NCBI GenBank assembly: GCA_035500455.1
Contig: DATJXG010000341.1
Span: 1-19,043, forward strand
Reading direction: 5' to 3'
Source of the DNA: DATJXG01 sp035500455
GTDB taxonomy: Bacteria; Acidobacteriota; Terriglobia; Terriglobales; Acidobacteriaceae
DNA length: 19,043 nt
The number at the start of each line of letters is the position of its first letter. The stretch's first letter is position 1. Shown piece after piece: positions 14,791-19,043 of the stretch. The position numbers and the translations under genes are program-made. The notes beneath the pieces are model-generated. The model was not told the origin of the DNA. It ran no database searches and saw nothing but the letters and a program-made list of their open reading frames with translations.

Positions 14791-14806
14791 TGTGACCTCA
14801 GTCACT
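14791..14806. promoter_or_regulatory. CRP/FNR-like site TGTGA-N6-TCACT
   Basis: TGTGA (14791-14795), six bases, then TCACT (14802-14806) matches the CRP half-site pattern TGTGA-N6-TCACA at nine of ten positions. It lies between the outer-membrane protein gene (88 bases upstream of its ATG) and rimO. Its centre is about 57 bases before the predicted rimO start point, a usual activator position. No CRP-family gene is in the window. Confidence 0.4.
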
Positions 14807-14839
14807 TGCGGGAGACAACCCGGAGGCTCGCGATGGCGG

Positions 14840-14848
14840 TGTTAGAAT
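14840..14848 (+). promoter_or_regulatory. Extended -10 promoter of rimO
   Basis: TGT-TAGAAT at 14840-14848 is identical to the ffs extended -10. Applying the 7-base spacing seen at ffs puts the start point at about 14855, only 4 bases before the rimO ATG at 14859, which itself has no ribosome site. Confidence 0.5.
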
Positions 14849-14858
14849 CAAAGTTCGC

Positions 14859-16361
14859 ATGCCTCCCACCTCCCCACTTGCTCCCGTCCCGCCGCCTGTC
14901 GTCGATCCGGCAAATGCCGCCCCGGAAGCCCATTCTGGCGGACGCCGCGTCGGCTTCGTGAGCCTGGGCTGTCCCAAGAACCTGGTGGACAGCGAAGTCA
15001 TGATGGGCCTGCTGGCCCAGGCGGGCGCCGAACTCACCCCGCACGCCGAAGAAGCAGATGTCTTAGTAGTAAATACCTGTTCGTTCATTGAAAGCGCCCA
15101 GCAGGAGTCAGTGAAGGCAATTCTGGAGATGGCCCGCCACAAAACCGAGGGCCGCGCCCGCAAACTCGTGGTCGCCGGCTGCCTGGTGGAGCGCTTTCGT
15201 GACGAGATACGCAAAAACATCCCTGAGGTTGACGCCGTCATAGGCACCGGGGAACTGGAGAACATCCTCAGCGCCGCAGGAATCGCTTCCAGCCCGGCGG
15301 ATTCGCCTTTTCGAATCCTCAATTCCCGCCCCGAAGCCGAGGCCCGGGCCGCGCAAGGACGGTTTTCCCGCGAATCCTGGGATGGAGCCATCGCCGATCT
15401 GCCGAACTACCTCTACGACGAAGCCACGCCCCGCATTCTTGCCACACCGGGTTACACGGCCTACATCAAGATTGCTGAGGGCTGCGACCATCCCTGCACG
15501 TTCTGCATTATTCCGCAGCTGCGGGGGAAGTTCCGTTCGCGCCGCTTTGAGTCGGTGATCGCCGAGGCCGAGCGCCTGGCGCGGTCGGGAGTGCGGGAAA
15601 TTACGTTGATCGGCCAGGACACCACCTGCTACGGCGAGGATTTTGGACTGCAGAACGGCCTGGCCCTCCTTCTGGAGAAACTGGCCGCCATCGGAGGTCT
15701 GCGTTGGATCCGTTTTCTTTACGCATATCCCAACAAGATTACCGGCCAACTTCTGGAGACCATTACCGCTCATGACAATATCTGTTCTTACATCGATGTG
15801 CCCTTGCAGCACGCCTCTGCGGGCGTGCTCAAGCGGATGAAGCGGGGCGGCGGTGCGGAAATTTTTCTACGCGCCATCGAAAAAATGCGGAAGGCAATTC
15901 CCGGCCTGACGCTGCGAACGTCGTTCATCGCCGGCTTCCCCGGCGAGACCGAAAAAGAGTTCGAGGAACTCTGCGAGTTCGTGCGCGAAGCACAATTCGA
16001 CTGGATGGGAACTTTCAGCTACTCCGATCAGGAAGGTGCGGGAGCTTTTTCCCTGGAGAAGAAGCTTTCCGCCCGCGAGATCGAACGCCGCCGCAAGCAC
16101 CTGATGCAGATTCAGCGCGGAATCAGCCGCAAGAAAAAAAAGGCACTCATCGGGCAGGAGTGCGATCTGCTGCTGGAAGGAGAATCCAGCGAGACCGAAT
16201 TGCTGCTGGAAGGCCGTACGCCGATGCACGCGCCTGAAATTGACGGGACCGTGTTGGTGAATGACGTTCCCGAAGGGTTGGAACCGCAGGCCGGACAGTT
16301 CTACCGCTGCCGCATCACTGAAGCCCACGACTACGATCTGGTGGCGCAGATCATAGACTGA
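14859..16361 (+). CDS. rimO: Ribosomal protein S12 methylthiotransferase RimO
   Basis: This 500-residue radical-SAM enzyme adds a methylthio group to the conserved aspartate of ribosomal protein S12. The UPF0004 domain carries the auxiliary-cluster cysteines Cys38 (VSLGCPKNLVDSE, the RimO signature), Cys74 (VNTCSFI) and Cys108 (VAGCLVER). The radical-SAM triad is Cys209, Cys213 and Cys216 in EGCDHPCTFCIIPQLRG. A C-terminal TRAM domain ends DYDLVAQIID. It is about 60 residues longer than E. coli RimO because of a proline-rich 30-residue N-terminus and a longer linker (about 140-195) between the domains. The codon run AAG AAA AAA AAG near 16131-16142 gives eight adenines, followed at once by a perfect hairpin. 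yacG follows 82 bases later. Confidence 0.95.
   Translation: MPPTSPLAPVPPPVVDPANAAPEAHSGGRRVGFVSLGCPKNLVDSEVMMGLLAQAGAELTPHAEEADVLVVNTCSFIESAQQESVKAILEMARHKTEGRARKLVVAGCLVERFRDEIRKNIPEVDAVIGTGELENILSAAGIASSPADSPFRILNSRPEAEARAAQGRFSRESWDGAIADLPNYLYDEATPRILATPGYTAYIKIAEGCDHPCTFCIIPQLRGKFRSRRFESVIAEAERLARSGVREITLIGQDTTCYGEDFGLQNGLALLLEKLAAIGGLRWIRFLYAYPNKITGQLLETITAHDNICSYIDVPLQHASAGVLKRMKRGGGAEIFLRAIEKMRKAIPGLTLRTSFIAGFPGETEKEFEELCEFVREAQFDWMGTFSYSDQEGAGAFSLEKKLSAREIERRRKHLMQIQRGISRKKKKALIGQECDLLLEGESSETELLLEGRTPMHAPEIDGTVLVNDVPEGLEPQAGQFYRCRITEAHDYDLVAQIID
16134..16163 (+). other. Poly-A slippery heptamer with adjacent hairpin inside rimO
   Basis: Eight adenines (16134-16141) create, in the reading frame, the heptamer A-AAA-AAG (16136-16142) known from programmed -1 frameshifting. 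It is followed immediately by GCACTC (16143-16148), a 9-base loop and GAGTGC (16158-16163). A -1 shift would end at the TGA at 16258-16260 and lose the TRAM domain. Spacing is shorter than in known sites. Confidence 0.35.
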
Positions 16362-16443
16362 TTTAGCAGCCAGTATCCGGCGAGATACGTAGCTAGCTAC
16401 TTCTCCACGGATTTGCCACAAACGGTCTGCGAGAGACACGGAA

Positions 16444-16647
16444 ATGCCGCGCAAGCCTGCACTGAAGCTGAAATGTCCCACCTGCAAAAAGCCGGTGACT
16501 GCCCAGGACCCCGAATTCCCCTTCTGCAGTGAGCGCTGCCGCCTGCTCGATCTCGGCAAGTGGGCCAGCGGCGCCTATGTGATCTCCACGCCCGTGCAGG
16601 ATATCAGCGACGAGATCGGCAATGACAAACCGCGGGATGAAGACTGA
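16444..16647 (+). CDS. yacG: DNA gyrase inhibitor YacG, zinc-binding
   Basis: This is a 67-residue zinc-finger protein, the same size as E. coli YacG. Cysteines 11, 14, 28 and 32 (CPTC, then FPFCSERC) form the Zn site, with 13 residues in the loop against 15 in E. coli. The RLLDLGKWASGAY block that contacts GyrB follows the finger. The C-terminal tail is acidic (DISDEIGNDKPRDED), as usual. In E. coli it binds GyrB and blocks DNA binding by gyrase; the same role is inferred here. It lies 82 bases after rimO on the same strand. The start has a weak GAGAG upstream. Confidence 0.92.
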   Translation: MPRKPALKLKCPTCKKPVTAQDPEFPFCSERCRLLDLGKWASGAYVISTPVQDISDEIGNDKPRDED

Positions 16648-16669
16648 ATCGCGGCATCGGTTATTGCGA

Positions 16670-17143
16670 TTAGAGAACCGCCTGCCGCTTTGACGGCCCG
16701 GCCAGCGTTCGCCGGTAGAGGATGGCGTCTTCCGCGGGCTCACGGTAGTAATCCCAGCGCCGGCCGGCCTCGACGAATTGCAATCCCTCATAGAATGTCC
16801 GCGCCTCCCGGTTGGATTCGCGCACCTCCAGAAAGATCTCCTCCGCTCCTTCGGACCGCGCCAACTGCACGACTTCGTTCAGCAGTCGCGTGCCCAACCC
16901 GCGCCGCCTGGCGGAAGCAGTCACTACGATGTTCTCGATTTCCGATTCTTTCCCCGAAGATCGCGCCACCACGAAGCCGAGAATGCCGGGTTCATCGTCA
17001 GAAGCGATCACCAGCCATCGCCGCTCCGGAACGCGCATCGCGCTCTGATATTGCTGGCGAGACCATTGGGCCGCGCCAGGAGCGTCGTGCTCGAGGGCCA
17101 ACATGGCGTCGATATCAGCTTCCGTGGCAGGACGGATATGCAC
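16670..17143 (-). CDS. rimI: Ribosomal protein S18 alanine N-acetyltransferase RimI-like
   Basis: This is a 157-residue GNAT-family N-acetyltransferase. It opens with IRPATEADIDAMLALE, typical of RimI. It has the acetyl-CoA pyrophosphate loop RRRGLGTRLL (residues 79-88) after the strand IENIVVTASA, then FLEVRESN with the general base Glu106. ARTFYEGLQFVEAGRRWDYY follows, with the catalytic-acid Tyr118 region. The C-terminal AEDAILYRRTL strand matches the family's 'DA..M...L' ending. RimI acetylates the N-terminal alanine of S18. In this family, specificity for S18 versus other proteins cannot be read from sequence. It converges with yacG, 22 bases away. Many genomes place rimI with tsaB or tsaD, but here neither is present. 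Confidence 0.85.
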   Translation of the reverse strand: MHIRPATEADIDAMLALEHDAPGAAQWSRQQYQSAMRVPERRWLVIASDDEPGILGFVVARSSGKESEIENIVVTASARRRGLGTRLLNEVVQLARSEGAEEIFLEVRESNREARTFYEGLQFVEAGRRWDYYREPAEDAILYRRTLAGPSKRQAVL

Positions 17144-17249
17144 GCAGGCACCGTGGTGAGACTGGAGGAAGTCTGGACTAATGATAACCGGCGCGAGATT
17201 GCCGGAAGGAGGAGGAAGAACTATCGATTCTGAACGGCCGTAGAGGCGG

Positions 17250-17298
17250 CTCTGAGTTTTCTTTGCGGTCCTTAGCTGTTCGCGGCCCTTGCGGTTAG
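17250..17298. repeat. Degenerate intergenic repeat (copy 3, inverted)
   Basis: The stretch gagttttctttgcggtcc, then gttcgcggcccttgcggtt, is the pyrimidine-rich counterpart of the repeats at 256-310 and 1446-1495. It lies between the rimI start and the PilZ-gene stop. The GGTTAGAATC at its end resembles the ffs and rimO -10 region, but no plus-strand gene follows. Confidence 0.35.
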
Positions 17299-17326
17299 AA
17301 TCTCCCGGCAGCGGAACAGGGCTCGC

Positions 17327-18433
17327 CTACTTCTCGCTCGCAACCTCGGCTGCAGCGGCCGCTTCCTGGGCGGCGACAAGCTGCCGCACCTGCTCGCGCT
17401 GTTCGTCATGAAGCAAGGTGAACTCCACTCCCATCCCGAAACCGGGATGGGTCGCATGCACAATTCCCTGCACTCGCAGCTTCATATCCTGGGTGCGAAC
17501 CACAATATCCACCGCTGTGCCGGTGGGGTAAGACTCGTTGGTCTCCACGTAGCAGCCTCCGAAGCTGATATCGCTGAGGCTGCAGTGCTGGGGTGTAGTA
17601 CTGCCCAGGGGATATACATCGGCGCTTAGCCGGCAGTTATAGCGGGTCCGGGTGCGGCGGTCCGAGGAAGAAGAGGTTCCGTCCTCAGCGTCGCCTTCAG
17701 TTTCCTTTACCTCGATCGGCAATCTTGCCGTCTCAGAGTCGGGAGCCGCCTGCAATTGCCCGGCAAGGTTTTCCGAAAGCCAGGTGTTCAATACTTTTTG
17801 CGAAGAGTGCGGCAAGCGGGCGAAGCGCAGTCCGACTCGCCCAAAGGCGTCCTGCCACACCACGTCGCCCGACAGACGGACCACTGAAACCTGGCCCGGC
17901 AGGGTGAACTCGAAGTACACCTTGCAGCGCGGCGGAACATTGCGCCGCGAACTGATGCCCACGCCTTCTTCGCTCAGATTCATCAGGCTGGCGGTGGCGC
18001 TCTCCACGTCAGCATAGGAAATCGTGGCTGAAGTAGGAACCGTCACCCGCGGCTTACGCCGCCGTTCATGCGAGGCCAGTCCGCGCGCCGCCCGCAGGCT
18101 GGTGGCAACCCGCTCGGCGGAAAGCGGCTTGTAGAGCACGAAATTCGCCCCGTGGTTGAACACTTCGCGCACGTTGTTGTGGCTGTCGGCGATGGCGATC
18201 GCCAGCACGTTCTTGTTGTCGTTGGAGGAGCGGGCAGCGGCCATCACTTCCGCGGCGGCTTTCTCGTCCCCACAATCCACCAGGAGCGCATCGTAGCGCT
18301 CGGCTGCCAGGCGTTTGGCGGCGGCGGCGAACTCGCCGCAATGTTCCACCGTCATGCCCAGTTCCTGCAAGGCACGGCTCAAGACCTGAACGGCCTTGGC
18401 GTCGGCACACACTACCAGAGATGTCAGCGCCAT
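17327..18433 (-). CDS. Receiver-like domain with two PilZ domains
   Basis: This is a 368-residue cytoplasmic regulator. Residues 1-118 look like a CheY-type receiver with Asp53 (ALLVDCGDE) and Lys102 (VLYKPLS). The acidic pair is reduced to Asp11 and the switch Thr/Ser is not evident, so phosphorylation is doubtful. The first PilZ domain (about 122-225) has Arg125 and Arg129 (RRKPR) and NLSEEG (152-157). The second (about 258-350), after an acidic Ser-rich linker, has Arg260 and Arg264 (RRTRTR) and DISFGG (288-293). Both match the c-di-GMP pattern RxxxR...(D/N)xSxxG. The tail is Ala/Glu-rich. It probably couples c-di-GMP to pili, motility or secretion, in keeping with the prepilin gene next door. 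The predicted promoter makes the mRNA almost leaderless. Confidence 0.88.
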   Translation of the reverse strand: MALTSLVVCADAKAVQVLSRALQELGMTVEHCGEFAAAAKRLAAERYDALLVDCGDEKAAAEVMAAARSSNDNKNVLAIAIADSHNNVREVFNHGANFVLYKPLSAERVATSLRAARGLASHERRRKPRVTVPTSATISYADVESATASLMNLSEEGVGISSRRNVPPRCKVYFEFTLPGQVSVVRLSGDVVWQDAFGRVGLRFARLPHSSQKVLNTWLSENLAGQLQAAPDSETARLPIEVKETEGDAEDGTSSSSDRRTRTRYNCRLSADVYPLGSTTPQHCSLSDISFGGCYVETNESYPTGTAVDIVVRTQDMKLRVQGIVHATHPGFGMGVEFTLLHDEQREQVRQLVAAQEAAAAAEVASEK

Positions 18434-18442
18434 ACTGGCGCG

Positions 18443-18472
18443 ATCTTAGGACTCTCCCGGAACCGCCGACAA
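18443..18472 (-). promoter_or_regulatory. Sigma-70-like promoter of the REC-PilZ-PilZ gene
   Basis: On the minus strand TTGTCG (18472-18467) and TAAGAT (18448-18443) are separated by 18 bases. A start point 7 bases on would be near 18436, 3 bases before the ATG at 18433, which has no ribosome site. Confidence 0.5.
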
Positions 18473-18509
18473 GTTACCGTGGTGATGCCGCTTCGTACCG
18501 CCACTGGCT

Positions 18510-18525
18510 GGTGACTTCGGTCATC
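18510..18525. repeat. Hairpin with C(UUCG)G loop; half of an 11-base inverted repeat
   Basis: GGTGAC-TTCG-GTCATC (18510-18525) makes six pairs around a UUCG tetraloop. ACTTCGGTCAT within it (18514-18524) is exactly complementary to ATGACCGAAGT at 18696-18706, about 170 bases away, so the two may be ends of a small repeat element. Confidence 0.45.
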
Positions 18526-18588
18526 TGGAGCAGACGGGTTACTGGCAGTATCTTCAAGCGTTAGTGCCTTTCGGACCGGAGAATTCTC

Positions 18589-18616
18589 GATTTTTGATTT
18601 TTGATTGTTGATTTTA
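18589..18616. repeat. Four tandem heptamers (GATTTTT type)
   Basis: GATTTTT, GATTTTT, GATTGTT and GATTTTA stand in perfect 7-base register. This is an AT-rich short tandem repeat in a GC-rich genome, of the kind known as STRR in cyanobacteria and also seen in Acidobacteriota intergenic DNA. Confidence 0.7.
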
Positions 18617-18762
18617 GGAATGAATCCGGCGACGAATCGACAATCAGGAACCAGAAAGCGACGACTTCTTCGCAGTGGTTTGTTGGGTTGCCACAATGAC
18701 CGAAGTTCCGGGCTGTCATTACGTTACGTAAGTCCAGCCGGAAAAGACCCGACTTTAGTGTT

Positions 18763-18791
18763 TTGACGCTGCTATAGGCGGTTTCTACGAT
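18763..18791 (+). promoter_or_regulatory. Sigma-70 promoter of the prepilin gene
   Basis: TTGACG (18763-18768) and TACGAT (18786-18791) are separated by exactly 17 bases. The predicted start, about 18798, leaves a leader of roughly 103 bases. That leader begins with the palindrome GCGGAC-G-GTCCGC (18800-18812) and has a second possible stem, CCGCG (18830-18834) with CGCGG (18848-18852). Confidence 0.55.
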
Positions 18792-18900
18792 GGGTTTACG
18801 CGGACGGTCCGCAGGTAACGTGAGGCGGACCGCGACTCCCTCCGCTCCGCGGGCAAACACCAGCGTCATCGTGAACGGGCGAAGGAAGAACAGAGGCCTC

Positions 18901-19043
18901 ATGTTTTTACAACACGAAGGTACGAAACCGGTGGCGGCAAAACCGTCGCCGCGTACTGCCCACCGGATGCTGGGTTTCTCCCTGCTGGAAATGGTCACGG
19001 TCGTGGCCATCGCGCTGATCGCCAGCAGCGTCTTCTTCATCAG
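18901..19043 (+). CDS. Type IV prepilin or pseudopilin, N-terminal fragment (partial)
   Basis: The gene runs off the right edge; 47 codons are visible. A 25-residue basic leader (MFLQHEGTKPV to AHRMLG) ends at the prepilin peptidase site G|FSLLEM. Phe at +1 would be N-methylated, and Glu at +5 (residue 30) is the conserved assembly residue. The hydrophobic helix MVTVVAIALIASSVFFI follows. The product would be cut by PilD and built into a type IV pilus or type II secretion pseudopilus. Start 18901 has AGAGG a few bases upstream. An internal ATG at 18967 would leave only a three-residue leader. Whether it is a major or minor pilin cannot be told without the rest. Confidence 0.85.
   Translation, partial: MFLQHEGTKPVAAKPSPRTAHRMLGFSLLEMVTVVAIALIASSVFFI

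Larger units (their letters stand above)
18434..18900. other. Divergent intergenic region between PilZ and prepilin genes
   Basis: This 467-base stretch has no gene I can support. It holds, in order, the PilZ-gene promoter, a UUCG-capped hairpin (18510-18525), heptamer repeats (18589-18616) and an 11-base inverted repeat spanning them. The prepilin promoter (18763-18791) and a hairpin-rich leader complete it. Confidence 0.6.

Noticed and set aside
14704..14805. A 34-residue N-terminal extension of the outer-membrane protein
   Set aside because: The signal peptide and a strong AGGAGG both point to ATG 14703. The extension would also cover the CRP-like dyad and promoter region.
18579..18602. 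An intrinsic terminator: palindrome GAGAATTCTC followed by T-rich DNA
   Set aside because: The palindrome has no loop and few GC pairs, and the T-rich part is explained by the heptamer repeat. No gene ends there on the plus strand.
18798..18900. A c-di-GMP (GEMM-I) riboswitch before the prepilin gene
   Set aside because: GGGCAAACAC at 18850-18859 recalls the GGCAAACC core, but the second conserved segment (GACGCAAAGCC type) and the receptor stem are missing, and there is too little room before the ATG.
1..19043. CRISPR arrays, insertion sequences, prophage or defence systems, tRNA genes
   Set aside because: I looked for regularly spaced repeats, transposase or integrase motifs and tRNA T-loop signatures across both strands and saw none.

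Overview
The window looks like a chromosomal stretch of an Acidobacteriota genome (class Acidobacteriia / 'Koribacter'-like is my best guess). The reasons are high GC with GC-rich third codon positions, a putative outer-membrane porin and an outer-membrane beta-barrel protein (so a diderm), the rimO-yacG-rimI neighbourhood beside a PilZ regulator and a prepilin, and several degenerate intergenic repeats of the type common in such genomes. No transposase, integrase, CRISPR array, tRNA or rRNA was seen. It is mostly core and conserved-accessory chromosome rather than a mobile island.

Layout, left to right. (1) 1-1400, minus strand: the 5' end of a probable lysS (cut by the window edge), then glutaminase glsA. 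(2) 1537-2678, plus strand: a small ribbon-helix-helix-like protein whose start codon lies in a pair of 10-bp palindromes, a four-helix membrane protein and a conserved hypothetical with an FHHxEHV motif. (3) 2836-6205, minus strand: a coiled-coil porin with a strong dyad region upstream, an Rrf2 regulator that lacks cysteine, and a PP2C phosphatase. (4) 6615-10330, plus strand: an ABC exporter (ATPase and permease) followed by a DesK-like histidine kinase and a DesR-like response regulator that overlap by 4 bases. (5) 10349-11700, minus strand: fabH, then the gene for the 4.5S SRP RNA (ffs). (6) 11868-14054, plus strand: a TgpA-like membrane transglutaminase without its usual MoxR/DUF58 partners. 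(7) 14080-14703 minus: an outer-membrane beta-barrel protein, divergent from (8) rimO and yacG (plus). (9) 16670-18433 minus: rimI and a REC-PilZ-PilZ regulator. (10) 18901-end, plus: the start of a type IV prepilin or pseudopilin, cut by the window edge, behind a good sigma-70 promoter and a structured leader of about 100 bases.

How the parts may work together. The ABC exporter and DesK/DesR-like pair form the one clear multi-gene regulatory module: a membrane-embedded kinase probably senses an envelope or lipid state and its regulator probably controls the exporter, with TGACATTTGTCA upstream as a candidate operator. fabH sits tail-to-tail with it, 18 bases away. The REC-PilZ-PilZ protein next to a prepilin suggests c-di-GMP-linked surface motility or secretion. 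The ffs gene gives a useful internal ruler: the RNA 5' end is set by its terminal helix and lies 7 bases after an extended -10 box (TGTTAGAAT). The same spacing applied to rimO and the PilZ gene predicts almost leaderless mRNAs.

I did not find an obviously new multi-gene system. The most interesting signals are regulatory: the twin palindromes over a start codon, the exporter/DesKR operator, the porin dyads, the CRP-like site between the outer-membrane protein gene and rimO, the structured prepilin leader, and a slippery A-run with an immediate hairpin in rimO.
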